From: a virus
Virus record (IMG/VR): IMGVR_UViG_3300029893_000435
Coordinates: 1 to 31,272 of that record
DNA length: 31,272 nucleotides
Direction: 5' to 3' (one strand)
Of the stretch, positions 14,668 to 22,524 are shown one piece after another (the first letter of the stretch is position 1; each line of letters starts with the position of its first letter). Under the pieces are notes generated by a model. The model made no database searches. It saw nothing but the letters and a program-made list of their open reading frames with translations, and was not told the DNA's origin. The position numbers were made by a program, and so were the translations under genes.

Positions 14668-15138
14668 TCAATTATTCCGCTGCACCAGGATCGCCGTCAC
14701 AGTGACGGTGCCGGTGACATCGAGATCGAGCCGCCCGGTCTGACCGGCGAACGCCGCACGCACATAGTTCGTACCGTCCGCCGTCTGGATCGTCCTGCAC
14801 AGATTGGTCGTAAATGTGCCGTCATCCTTCGCAGCATACCAATAGCAATTGGCGAATCCAACGCCATCCGCACTGAATTGCAGTGTGGTCGTCAGCGCAG
14901 AGTTTACTGCCACATCCACCGTCACGAACAGATCGCCGCCGTTGTACCGGCTAATATCCAGTGCGTCCGTCTGCTGGTCAGTTGTGATCACCGCACTGCT
15001 CAGGATCGTCGCCGCCTGCACATTCATCACCGTGCCCGGCAACGGCGCGCCATTATCGGCTTGCGCCCCCACCACGCCAAACAACGCCAGCGCCAGCAAC
15101 AGCGCAATGACTACACCCCCCAAACCCCTGATCTTCAT
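14668..15138 (-). CDS. Exported protein with Sec signal peptide after the capsid gene, 156 aa
   Basis: The ATG at 15138 has GGAGGAG 4-5 nt upstream. Residues 1-26 form a standard signal peptide: basic MKIR, hydrophobic core LGGVVIALLLALALFGVV, and a plausible cut at VGA/QA. The mature part is beta-rich (DLFVTVDVAVNSALTTTLQFSADGVGF, LDLDVTGTVTVTAILVQ) with two Cys. This slot, directly after the capsid gene, often holds a head decoration protein, but decoration proteins are not exported. Either it is a secreted cargo protein or the hydrophobic start serves another purpose. Confidence 0.72.
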   Translation of the reverse strand: MKIRGLGGVVIALLLALALFGVVGAQADNGAPLPGTVMNVQAATILSSAVITTDQQTDALDISRYNGGDLFVTVDVAVNSALTTTLQFSADGVGFANCYWYAAKDDGTFTTNLCRTIQTADGTNYVRAAFAGQTGRLDLDVTGTVTVTAILVQRNN

Positions 15139-15171
15139 AGCTCCTCCTCAGAACAGGAAGGGAGAAGGACC

Positions 15172-15206
15172 CCAATCTCCAATCTCCCAATCTCCAGTCT
15201 CCAATC
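15172..15206. repeat. Heptamer repeat (CCAATCT)n downstream of capsid gene
   Basis: Five imperfect units follow one another just 3' of the capsid stop, in the gap before the exported-protein gene. It is the same unit as at 1515, 27334 and 30973, here not translated. Confidence 0.8.
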
Positions 15207-15209
15207 ACA

Positions 15210-16493
15210 CTACGCCGTCGCGCCCGTCACGAACCCAAACCCCTGGGCATGACGCACGTCGATGTCTGCTTCCAGGAACCCAATCACCCGCGTCTTGCCC
15301 GTCGTGCTCTGGCTGTACGGATCGACCATGATATCGATCGTGCCCCACGAGCCGATCAGCAGCATCGGCCAGTTGCCAAAAAACAGATAGCTCTCGTCCT
15401 GCCCCACGCCGGCGTTGTCCTCGACGATATTCGACACATAGGCCGGATAGCCGTTGACCGTATTGTCGTCCGTCCACACGAACACGCTGTCGGTGTTGGC
15501 CACCTTCACCGTCTGCTTGAGTTTGCCGCGCACCTTGGCGTTCGTCACGTAGACCATGCTGGCGCCCGCCGCGTTCGCCACTGCCACCGACGTCTCCAGA
15601 TTCACCGCGCCGGCCCACGTCAACCCGCCGCTGGGCGTCGCCACGCCAGCGATCTTCGTCAACCCGTCCGGGCTATTGGCGTTCACCGCCGAATCGCCGT
15701 GCAGCGCCGTATAATCCAGCCCTTCAGCCAGCATCATCGCGATGTCGTTGCGCACCAGCAGCTCGATGTCGAGCGACGTCTGCGCCAGCAGCTGGCGGGT
15801 GAACTCCTGCCACGCCCCGATCGTCTTGGGCGAAAGCTCCACCTGCCCCACCGTCAGATTGCTCTCCGTTGGCGCCAGCCCCTCGCCCACCCAATACCAC
15901 TGGTGTTTGCCTGTCACCCTCGGAATCTGCACGATGCCCACCAGATCGCTCATGAACGAAGCACCCGCCTGGCGCAGCACCAGCGCATTGCGCAGCGCAT
16001 CGATCAGGCTGCCGCCCAGAAAGGTCGTGCTCTTGGCGCCAGCGCCCGTGGTCGTATCCAGATCGCGGCGCTCAAGCCGCTGCTCCTGCACATCGAAGGG
16101 GACAAAGAAGCCGTTCGGCTCCTTGCGCAGCCGCTGGGCGACCGCCTGACTGGCTTCCAGTTCCAATTCCGCGCCGCGCCAATCGCGCTTGATCAACGCC
16201 GACAGCGCCCGCGTGATGCGATACTTGCGCAGATCCTGCTCCGTCATCCCAATGAACGATGCCGGCTTCTCTGCAGCCCGCTCTGCGCCCAGCGTCTCGA
16301 TCTTCTCCTCGCGCTCGATCTCCATCTGAAGATCGTTCTCCTGCCCTTGAAGCTCCTCAGCGCGCTTGATCAGCTCATCCACCTTCGCAGCCTGATCGCC
16401 GCTTGCGTTCAACTTCTGCGCCTCTGCAATCGTCGCCTGGCGCTCCTTGCGCAACTCGGCCAACTTGCGGCGCAACTCGATAATTTTCTTCAC
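15210..16493 (-). CDS. Major capsid protein, HK97 fold, 427 aa
   Basis: The start is GTG at 16493 with GAGGAGG 5 nt upstream. Residues 1-75 are a charged coiled coil (IIELRRKLAELRKERQATIAEAQKL...) typical of the delta scaffolding domain cut off by the prohead protease. The coat part includes GGSLIDALRNALVLRQAGASFMSDLVG, IPRVTGKHQWYWVGEG and the LSPKTIGAWQEFTRQLLAQTSLDIELLVRNDIA block of HK97-type capsids. The C-terminal half has GLTKIAGVAT, FGNWPMLLIGSWGTIDIMVDPYS and GFLEADIDVRHAQGFGFVTG, all strong family matches. Confidence 0.95.
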   Translation of the reverse strand: MKKIIELRRKLAELRKERQATIAEAQKLNASGDQAAKVDELIKRAEELQGQENDLQMEIEREEKIETLGAERAAEKPASFIGMTEQDLRKYRITRALSALIKRDWRGAELELEASQAVAQRLRKEPNGFFVPFDVQEQRLERRDLDTTTGAGAKSTTFLGGSLIDALRNALVLRQAGASFMSDLVGIVQIPRVTGKHQWYWVGEGLAPTESNLTVGQVELSPKTIGAWQEFTRQLLAQTSLDIELLVRNDIAMMLAEGLDYTALHGDSAVNANSPDGLTKIAGVATPSGGLTWAGAVNLETSVAVANAAGASMVYVTNAKVRGKLKQTVKVANTDSVFVWTDDNTVNGYPAYVSNIVEDNAGVGQDESYLFFGNWPMLLIGSWGTIDIMVDPYSQSTTGKTRVIGFLEADIDVRHAQGFGFVTGATA

Positions 16494-16513
16494 CTGATCC
16501 TCCTCACCTTCCA

Positions 16514-16541
16514 TTCCGAACTCCGCACTCCGCACTTCGCA
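16514..16541. repeat. Second heptamer repeat family between protease and capsid
   Basis: Four consecutive 7-base units occur (TTCCGAA, CTCCGCA, CTCCGCA, CTTCGCA), read as TGCGGAG-like units on the coding strand. It fills the 48-nt gap between the protease stop and the capsid start and has the same 7-nt period as the CCAATCT repeats. Confidence 0.75.
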
Positions 16542-17195
16542 CTACTCCAAACTCATCAACCGCAGCCGCCGCGTCCGCCGCTCGCGCTCCAGCGCAAGCG
16601 CAAGCGCATCACCGGCCTGGCCGTCGCGTTGCAACGCCCGCTGCAACTCGGCCGGAGGCTCCGGCACATATCCGAAAACAGGATCCATCGTTCCCGTATT
16701 TCGCACCCCAATCGACGTGTCCAGGTAAGCCGGATACGTCACCGGCGACACGTCATAGAGCCTGGCGCGCAAGATCGTGCGCACCCACTGCTCGTTCGCG
16801 TCCACGTCCCAGCGGTCATCCGTAGCGACGAACGCAAAGCTCATCTGCGACACGTCCCCGCGCTCGATCGCCGCCACAAAGCCCCGATTCACCGGCGTAT
16901 CGAGCGGGTCGATCTCGCTCAGTAGCCCGTAATCGTCTTCAAACAGACGCAGCGATCCATTCATCGAGCGCCCCAGAATCCAATTCGAGTCGTGGTTCCA
17001 CAGAGCGCGCACATCGTCGCCCGCCGCCAGCGAATCGGCGAACGCCCCCGGCGCCACCACCTCATAGAAGCCCCACAGCTCCACACTGCGCCGATTGAAC
17101 ACCGCCGCATAGCCGCGCAGCATCGGCATATCGCCTTCGCCACGGCGCTCCACGCGCAAGTCTGGCGCCACATAGCGCCGTTCAATCTTCAACAT
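16542..17195 (-). CDS. Prohead protease, HK97 S78 type, 217 aa
   Basis: The ATG at 17195 has GGGGGAGG 6 nt upstream and overlaps the portal end by 14 nt. Family motifs include RGYAAVFNRRSVELWGFYEVVAPGAF, VRALWNHDSNWILGRSMNGSLRL with candidate catalytic His68, and GDVSQMSFAF with candidate nucleophile Ser119. LYDVSPVTYPAYLDTSI follows. The C-terminus is a charged helix. It would trim the capsid delta domain during prohead maturation. The order portal, protease, capsid is standard. Confidence 0.93.
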   Translation of the reverse strand: MLKIERRYVAPDLRVERRGEGDMPMLRGYAAVFNRRSVELWGFYEVVAPGAFADSLAAGDDVRALWNHDSNWILGRSMNGSLRLFEDDYGLLSEIDPLDTPVNRGFVAAIERGDVSQMSFAFVATDDRWDVDANEQWVRTILRARLYDVSPVTYPAYLDTSIGVRNTGTMDPVFGYVPEPPAELQRALQRDGQAGDALALALERERRTRRLRLMSLE

Positions 17196-18750
17196 ACTCG
17201 ACCTCCCCCAACTCGGCGCACCGCCGGCGACTCTCATCGAGCACCCATGCGCGCACCAACTCCCCATCCACCGAATACATCTTCGCCAGCGGCGCCAGCA
17301 TCGCCAGCCCGGCCATCACCCAGCCTGATCGCTGTTCGACCAACCAGGAATGCAATCTGGCCTGGCCGCCTTGCCGCAGCGCCTTCGCCCCGGCCTGGCG
17401 CACATCATTCGCCACCCGGGCGCGCACCCGGCTCTCGATGTCGGCAAGCCAGCGGAGTTCTAAATCGTCGCTTCTCTGCGCACCACTCCCCTTTTCGCCT
17501 GTCTTCGCTCCCTGCACCACCTGATCCGCCGGCGCCATATTCAACGGCATCCACAGCGTATCGCCGCCAGGCAGCGGATTGCGATCCTCCATCACGCGCG
17601 CCTCGTTGGGCGTCGTAATCCCCGTCAGCACGCCGATCTGATACGCTTCGAAGCGAGTCTTCAAATCGGTTGCCTGCAACTTCGCCAACGTATGCTGCGT
17701 AAATAGCGTGCGCTGCTCATCCGCCGTCAATAAATCCCGGAAAATCTCCTTCTCCAATCGCTCCGCCCACGGCCCAAGCGTCATCTCCCGAAAGCGCAGC
17801 ACCTCCTGCTCGGCGCTCGCATACGTCGCCGTCTCCGTCTCACCCAGCAGACCAGGCGGCAGCTTGAACAACCGGGCGATCTCCTTCACCTGGAACTGCC
17901 GCGACTCCAAAAACTGCGACTCCTCGATCGGCACCTTCAATAACTCGGGCTTCACCCCCTCGCCGACCACCGCAATCCGGTGCACATTGTCCAGACCCGC
18001 CCACTGCATCTCGAACGACGCCCGCAGATTTTTCATCTGCTCCGGCGACAACGCCTTCGGATAGCTCAGCACCACGCTGGGCGCCGCTCCATTCACAAAG
18101 TAGCGGGCGCCAAACTCCTCCGTCGCCAGACCAAGCCCCACCGCATTCATCGCCGTGCGAATCACCGACAACCCCACCATCCCGCGCATCGTCAGACCGC
18201 GCTGGTGGTGCACCCGCCACGCCGGCAGCGCCACCCCGCCGAACTCATCCGACCAGTACGTATAGACCAGCCGGCGATCCGCCATCAGCACAATCCCGAC
18301 CCGCTGCGGGTCCAACGGCCACAGAGCGGCCGGATACCCGTCGGCGTCCCACTCGATCTCCGCGTAGGCGTTCCCATACAGCAAGCGATGCGCCAACATC
18401 ATCGCTCGCACATCCAGCGCCGTCTGGATCGGATTCGCCAGGTCATGCAGAATCCGGTGCAGCGGATGCTCCTCCTTCACCCGGCGCCCGCCGTTGGGCA
18501 GCTTCTCATACAACGACAGCGGCACGCTGGCGAGACTATCGGCGATCAACAGCACCGCGCCCAGCACCGCCGACAGCCGCAGCGACCCCTCCACCGTCAC
18601 CGGCAGCCCGGTCGCCGACAGCATCGAACCGCCGGTGCGCAACGCCGCCAGCAGATTCGAGTCGAACGTCACCGACCGCTGCTCGCCGCCGCGCAGCGCC
18701 GCCGGCGTCATCGCCTGCACCCCCTGGAGCACAGCCTGCGCCAGACTCAC
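17182..18750 (-). CDS. Portal protein, HK97 family, 522 aa
   Basis: The GTG at 18750 forms a GTGA overlap with the small membrane gene and is preferred over the longer frame at 18894. Family features are the LSAVLGAVLLIADSLASVPLSLYEKL helix, HPLHRILHDLANPIQTALDVRAMMLAHRLLYGNAYAEIEWD, and the clip/wing region with VPIEESQFLESRQFQVKEIARLFKLPPGLLG. The C-terminal part carries GVLTGITTPNEARVMEDRNPLPGGDTLWMPLNMAPAD. It forms the ring through which DNA enters and leaves the head. Confidence 0.94.
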   Translation of the reverse strand: MSLAQAVLQGVQAMTPAALRGGEQRSVTFDSNLLAALRTGGSMLSATGLPVTVEGSLRLSAVLGAVLLIADSLASVPLSLYEKLPNGGRRVKEEHPLHRILHDLANPIQTALDVRAMMLAHRLLYGNAYAEIEWDADGYPAALWPLDPQRVGIVLMADRRLVYTYWSDEFGGVALPAWRVHHQRGLTMRGMVGLSVIRTAMNAVGLGLATEEFGARYFVNGAAPSVVLSYPKALSPEQMKNLRASFEMQWAGLDNVHRIAVVGEGVKPELLKVPIEESQFLESRQFQVKEIARLFKLPPGLLGETETATYASAEQEVLRFREMTLGPWAERLEKEIFRDLLTADEQRTLFTQHTLAKLQATDLKTRFEAYQIGVLTGITTPNEARVMEDRNPLPGGDTLWMPLNMAPADQVVQGAKTGEKGSGAQRSDDLELRWLADIESRVRARVANDVRQAGAKALRQGGQARLHSWLVEQRSGWVMAGLAMLAPLAKMYSVDGELVRAWVLDESRRRCAELGEVEYVED

Positions 18751-18917
18751 GACTTCACCATCCCGGCCAGCGTCAGCCCGATCACAATCAGCGCCGTCCC
18801 CGCATAGCCCAATAGCGCCGGTGCGCCCAACCACAGCCAGATCGCCGCGCCCAGCGCCGCCAACCCGACCAATACCAGCACATCGGCCAGCCACGTCTCA
18901 CGGGAAAATAATCTCAT
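18747..18917 (-). CDS. Small two-TM membrane protein, 56 aa
   Basis: The ATG at 18917 gives MRLFSRETWLADVLVLVGLA, then two hydrophobic helices (about 11-29 and 34-52). The stop overlaps the portal start as GTGA, so the two are translationally coupled. No clear SD is seen; another ATG at 18935 is possible. A small membrane protein just before the portal is unusual for HK97-type operons. Holin-like size and topology are noted but not sufficient for a call. Confidence 0.6.
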   Translation of the reverse strand: MRLFSRETWLADVLVLVGLAALGAAIWLWLGAPALLGYAGTALIVIGLTLAGMVKS

Positions 18918-19232
18918 GCCACGAAGGTAGCACATTGCGCGTACCGGGGAAGTACGCAGCAGGGGCGAGTTGCGAGGGGCGATTCGGATTCTATAGAGGG
19001 GCGAGTCATCCGAATCCTGGTTCATAGGAACCTATGAAATCTTCATAAGATCCTATGAAGCGAGAGATATCATTTCATTTCATTTCACTTCACACAATTC
19101 AACCTCTTTCAAACTTCCATCTCGAACGCTAAACCGTTTTATCATCGGCCAAGAGCTTCACAATTCAAATTCATATCAGGATTCAATCTTGGGGAAAAAT
19201 AAGCCCCAAAAAATCAATATCGCACCCGCCAC
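18918..19232. promoter_or_regulatory. AT-rich 315-nt intergenic region with tandem operator-like palindromes
   Basis: There is no gene here. Two 18-bp near-palindromes occur, TTCATAGGAACCTATGAA (19021-19038) and TTCATAAGATCCTATGAA (19042-19059). They agree at 16 of 18 positions and lie 21 bp apart, two helical turns, so one regulator could bind both on the same face. A 9-bp inverted repeat (18981-18989 with 19008-19016) lies beside them. The rest (19060-19200) is unusually AT-rich and holds a short TTGGGG/CCCCAA hairpin (19189-19209). It may control the portal-onward part of the late operon. Confidence 0.6.
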
Positions 19233-19496
19233 TTATTGGTTTATGTTTAATCCCGACGATCTTGAGTCGACTACGACTTTCTCGTCATCGACAGCCTCAT
19301 TCTTTATCTCACCGGTCACCGGGTCCGCTTCCACCATGACCGTCGCACACGGCGCCGCCAACCCGACCAACACTGCCGCAGGGTCGTCACAGATCGATTT
19401 CCGCACGGCGCCCACTTCCTCGTTATGGTCGCACGATTCCAAATAGAAATAGCGGGATGCCGCCCGCCGTCGCCCCCTACGCTTCCATTTTGCCAT
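19233..19496 (-). CDS. Hypothetical protein, 87 aa
   Basis: The ATG at 19496 has GAGGAG upstream and lies 10 nt after the HTH gene stop. The N-terminus is very basic (AKWKRRGRRRAASRYFYLE). The centre holds Cys residues in ESCDHNEE and KSICDDP, and the C-terminal half is acidic (VEADPVTGEIKNEAVDDEKVVV). A nucleic acid or protein contact by the basic N-terminus is plausible. No family is recognised. Support is operon spacing and SD. Confidence 0.55.
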   Translation of the reverse strand: MAKWKRRGRRRAASRYFYLESCDHNEEVGAVRKSICDDPAAVLVGLAAPCATVMVEADPVTGEIKNEAVDDEKVVVDSRSSGLNINQ

Positions 19497-19506
19497 TCCT
19501 ATCTCC

Positions 19507-19722
19507 TCATTTCCTGTCTTCAAACGACCCATCCGATCCACAAATCCGCCACTGTCCGCCATCATCGATCAGCGGCAGCGTCAGGCTCAACCGGCGCAGC
19601 ATCGACCGGGCGCCATGCGGCGTCATCTCCAGCCGCTCCGCCAGCGAGCGCGGCGTCATCGGTTGTTGCAGCAGAAGCCACACCGCCAACCCGATCCGTG
19701 CCGTCGGCGTCATCTCGAACAT
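19507..19722 (-). CDS. Small winged-helix protein after the terminase, 71 aa
   Basis: The ATG at 19722 lies 8 nt after the terminase stop. TPTARIGLAVWLLLQQPMTPRSLAERLEMTPHGARSMLRRLSLTLPLIDDGGQWRIC reads as a compact winged helix: helix, MTPRSLAERLEMT turn, recognition helix GARSMLRRLS, then a wing ending in GQWRIC. It could be a regulator of late genes and is a candidate ligand for the palindromes at 19021-19059. That link is only positional. Confidence 0.65.
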   Translation of the reverse strand: MFEMTPTARIGLAVWLLLQQPMTPRSLAERLEMTPHGARSMLRRLSLTLPLIDDGGQWRICGSDGSFEDRK

Positions 19723-19730
19723 CGTCGCCC

Positions 19731-21326
19731 CTACCGCCTGAAAACCTCGACAGTTGCCGGATCGTCATACATCGAGCGCTCCGCCGCCGGGTTGCGTAGC
19801 ATCGCCCGCCCGATCGCCATGATGCTGGCGACAATGCCGTCGATCCGGTTGGTGGACTTCGCCTTATCCGGCTTCACATTCCCGGCCGGATCCTGGCGCA
19901 CCGTCACATTATCGGCCATCCAGCGCAGCACCGCATGGCCGCCGTGCGCCAGATCGCCGGCCAGCACCAGTCGCAACAACTCCTTCGAAGGCCCCGATAA
20001 GCTCGCAAATCCCTGCCGCATCTCCATCACCGTCAACCCGTCATCCTGCAACTGCACCGTCAACTGCGTGCTGTTCCACGGATCGACCGCAATCTCACGC
20101 ATCTCGTATATCCCGGCCAGGTCATTCACCTGCTGGCGAATCCACGCATAATCGATCACATTCCCCGGCGTGGCCGTCATCACCCCCTGCCGCACCCACG
20201 TCACATAGGGCGCCCGGTCCCGCCGCTCCTTCTCGATCAATTTGTCTTCCGGCACCCAAAAGAAGGGCAACAGCCACAGCGGTTCACCCTCCTCGACCGG
20301 CGGAAACGCCAACACCAGCGCCGCAATATCCGTCGTCGACGCCAGATCCAGCCCGCCGTAGCACGCCCGGCCTGCCAGGTCGGGCAGCGGCGCCGAGCAC
20401 CGGTCCCACGCCGCCATATCCAACCACCGGCTCGCCTGTTGCGTCCACTGGTTCAAATACAGACGCCGAAACGTATTCTGATACGCCGGCGACTCCAGCG
20501 CCACGGCGCATTCCTGCCGCAAAAACTCCTCCTGCACCGACACCCCGAAATTTGGATTCGCCTTGCGCCAGGTCGCCGGGCTGGTCCAATCGTCGCCCTC
20601 CTCCGCCGCATAGATCACCGGCAAAAAGGTGGGATCCTGAATGATCCCATTCTGCACCTTCAGCGCATATTCGTGCTGCTCCCAACAGATCGAATTGCGG
20701 TCATACCCCGCCGTCGTGATCAGGATCATCAACGGCTGCGCCCGCTTTCCCATCGCCGTATTCAGCACATCATAGAGTTCACGGTTGGGCTGCGTATGCA
20801 GCTCGTCGAACACAATGCCGTGCGGATTCAGACCGTGCTTCGTATACGCGTCGGAGGAGAGCACAATATACTTGCTCCCCATCTTGGCGTATTCCATCGT
20901 CCGGTTGCGATAGCAGCGAATCCCCTCCGCCGCCAGCCACGGCGACGCCGCAATCATCTTCTCCGCCGTCTCATACACAATCGCCGCCTGCGCCCGGTCC
21001 GCCGCGGCGCTGTACACCTTCGCCGAGCGCTCCCCATCCACGATCAACAGCAGCAGCGCCAGACCGGCGGCGAACGTCGATTTCCCATTGCCGCGGGGCA
21101 GCTCAATCAGCACCTTGCGATACTGCCGCAACCCGTTCGCCCGCTTGCGCCCGAACAACTCCCGCACAATCGCCCGCTGCCACGGCTCCAGAATGAATGG
21201 CTTCCCGGCCAGCGGCCCCTCGATATGCATCAGCATCCGGTCGAAGAACCGTTCCGCCACCGTCGCCGTCCGCTCATCAAAAAAGCCGCCGTCGCCGCCA
21301 TTACTATGGTTTCTGCCATTCCACAT
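19731..21326 (-). CDS. terL: Terminase large subunit, 531 aa
   Basis: The ATG at 21326 is chosen; it overlaps the small subunit by 23 nt, and the longer frame lacks homology-like sequence. The ATPase domain has LEPWQRAIVRELFG (adenine motif region), Walker A LPRGNGKST (76-84) and Walker B IVFDE (171-175) followed by LHTQPNRELYDVL. The coupling motif ILITTAG is at about 201-207. The nuclease domain starts at GGLDLASTTD (Asp327), continues with EIAVDPWNST (Asp415), and has a later acidic residue in NRIDGIVA (Asp496). It packages DNA into proheads and cuts it. Confidence 0.95.
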   Translation of the reverse strand: MWNGRNHSNGGDGGFFDERTATVAERFFDRMLMHIEGPLAGKPFILEPWQRAIVRELFGRKRANGLRQYRKVLIELPRGNGKSTFAAGLALLLLIVDGERSAKVYSAAADRAQAAIVYETAEKMIAASPWLAAEGIRCYRNRTMEYAKMGSKYIVLSSDAYTKHGLNPHGIVFDELHTQPNRELYDVLNTAMGKRAQPLMILITTAGYDRNSICWEQHEYALKVQNGIIQDPTFLPVIYAAEEGDDWTSPATWRKANPNFGVSVQEEFLRQECAVALESPAYQNTFRRLYLNQWTQQASRWLDMAAWDRCSAPLPDLAGRACYGGLDLASTTDIAALVLAFPPVEEGEPLWLLPFFWVPEDKLIEKERRDRAPYVTWVRQGVMTATPGNVIDYAWIRQQVNDLAGIYEMREIAVDPWNSTQLTVQLQDDGLTVMEMRQGFASLSGPSKELLRLVLAGDLAHGGHAVLRWMADNVTVRQDPAGNVKPDKAKSTNRIDGIVASIMAIGRAMLRNPAAERSMYDDPATVEVFRR

Positions 21327-21795
21327 CGGCAAACAATATCTCGGCGATGCCTGGCTGCTCCGCCGGCTGCTCCGGCAACCGCGCCCGCGCCAGCGGCGAT
21401 GCGCCCAACACCTGCGCCAGTGCCCGGATCTGCTCCGTCGCCGTGCGCAGCACAATCAGCAACGGGTTCTTGCGGCCCTCCTCTTTGTTGCCGTGCGTCG
21501 TATCCGTCACCGTCAACACCAGCGATTCAATCTCAGCTGCCACCCCATCGGGTCGACCAGCGTCGGCGCCATCCGCCGTCTGCATCTGCCGGCGCGCCTC
21601 CTTCGCGATCTCCATCCAATACGCCAGCAGCTCGACCAGCGCCGCGTCCTCCGCCTCCAGCCGGTCAATATCCTTGGCCAGCCTGCTGAAAATCCGCTCC
21701 GCCGTTTCCGGCAGCGGTCGCAGCCGCACGCCCGTCGCCGTCCGCGCGCTGCGTATTGTCCCCCTCTTCTTCGTGATAGGCCCGCGTGTTCCCAT
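21304..21795 (-). CDS. terS: Terminase small subunit, P27-like, 163 aa
   Basis: The ATG at 21795 gives MGTRGPITKKRGTIRSARTA, which resembles the MGxRGPxPxPxxLKxxRG start of P27-family small terminases. An in-frame GTG at 21864 is the alternative. The middle has the family-typical helices (PETAERIFSRLAKDIDRLEAEDAALVELLAYWMEIAKEARRQM) and the C-terminal NPLLIVLRTATEQIRALAQVLGASPLARARL. It recognises packaging sites and regulates the large subunit. It directly follows the HNH gene, as in many HK97-like phages. Confidence 0.88.
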   Translation of the reverse strand: MGTRGPITKKRGTIRSARTATGVRLRPLPETAERIFSRLAKDIDRLEAEDAALVELLAYWMEIAKEARRQMQTADGADAGRPDGVAAEIESLVLTVTDTTHGNKEEGRKNPLLIVLRTATEQIRALAQVLGASPLARARLPEQPAEQPGIAEILFADVEWQKP

Positions 21796-21885
21796 ATCTT
21801 GCACTTTTGCTCGAAAACTCGAATTTCTCTGCGCGGAGGTGCACAAGTGGTCTAGAAGCTGCACCCCCCAGAGATTCGACGCTCC

Positions 21886-22233
21886 CTACCCGCCTGTTGC
21901 CGTCACATGGCTATGACAGGCATGACACAGCGCCTGCAAATTGCTTTCTTCATCACTGCCACCACTGCGACGCGGCACGATGTGATGTACATCTGTCGCT
22001 GGCTCGACGCGACCAGCCTGCGCGCACGCCGCGCACAACGGATGCGCGGCGAGGAACGCCAACCGCAGCCGTTGCCATCGACCATCGTAGCCGCGTTGAG
22101 CAGCCGTGCCGCGTTGGGCGTCATGCTCGGATTGGGAGGGGCGCGGCAGTGGTCCGCAGACCGAACACACGCCGCCGCGCACCAGGCCGCGGCAACCAAA
22201 CCGCCTACACGCCGTCGGCGCCCGCATGGGCAT
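21886..22233 (-). CDS. HNH endonuclease, 115 aa
   Basis: The ATG at 22233 has GGGAG 8 nt upstream. The core is complete: LCAACAQAGRVEPATDVHHIVPRRSGGSDEESNLQALCHACHSHVT, with zinc ligands Cys67, Cys70, Cys103 and Cys106, the DVHH pair (His83, His84), Asn98 and His107. A second CSVC near the N-terminus may be an extra zinc site. HNH nucleases next to terminase genes support packaging cleavage in HK97-like phages. Confidence 0.9.
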   Translation of the reverse strand: MPMRAPTACRRFGCRGLVRGGVCSVCGPLPRPSQSEHDAQRGTAAQRGYDGRWQRLRLAFLAAHPLCAACAQAGRVEPATDVHHIVPRRSGGSDEESNLQALCHACHSHVTATGG

Positions 22234-22420
22234 TGCGCAACTCCCGCAGTTCGACCTCAAGCATTGCGATGCGATGCTCTATCGCTCGCAGCTGCCGGTC
22301 ATGATTGTCGATATCATCCGGGGTGACGCCAGCCATACGTTCGACCACAGCCAATCGCTTCTCGTGATCCAGGAGTTGCTTATTGACGGTGAATTCCCAA
22401 TCAGGATGATGTTCGCTCAT
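22205..22420 (-). CDS. Small coiled-coil protein, 71 aa
   Basis: The ATG at 22420 has GAAGGA 7 nt upstream. The whole protein is a heptad-rich helix (VNKQLLDHEKRLAVVERMAGV, LRAIEHRIAMLEVELRELRNA). Its end overlaps the HNH start by 29 nt. It is hydrophilic and has no signal or membrane segment. Small coiled-coil proteins of this type often sit beside holin genes, and the next upstream gene encodes a two-TM protein. Confidence 0.65.
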   Translation of the reverse strand: MSEHHPDWEFTVNKQLLDHEKRLAVVERMAGVTPDDIDNHDRQLRAIEHRIAMLEVELRELRNAHAGADGV

Positions 22421-22438
22421 GCGTCTGTTCCTTCAACG

Positions 22439-22477
22439 CGTGAGGCTGGGTAAGTAACCCGGCTCACCCAGCTCACG
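22439..22477. other. Intergenic hairpin upstream of the coiled-coil gene
   Basis: Bases CGTGAG+CTGGGT pair with ACCCAGCTCACG (22466-22477), giving 12 bp interrupted by one bulged G at 22445. It lies in the 104-nt gap between two late genes (22421-22524). No T-run follows on either strand, so it is more likely an RNA processing or stability element than a terminator. Confidence 0.5.
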
Positions 22478-22524
22478 ACTACCCACAACAACCCATCACA
22501 AGGAGAAACCCGCTCAGGCATTGA

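Noticed and set aside
15249-16925. 558-codon open frame on the plus strand opposite the capsid and protease genes
   Set aside because: It is an Arg/His/Pro/Gln-rich shadow of strongly supported capsid and protease genes and has no SD or domain; GC-rich DNA keeps antisense frames open.
19189-19209. Terminator in the AT-rich gap
   Set aside because: The stem is only 6 bp and no T-run follows on the strand of the upstream gene.
20439-21689. 416-codon plus-strand frame opposite the terminase genes
   Set aside because: Composition is arginine/proline-rich shadow sequence and the opposite strand carries complete terminase motifs.
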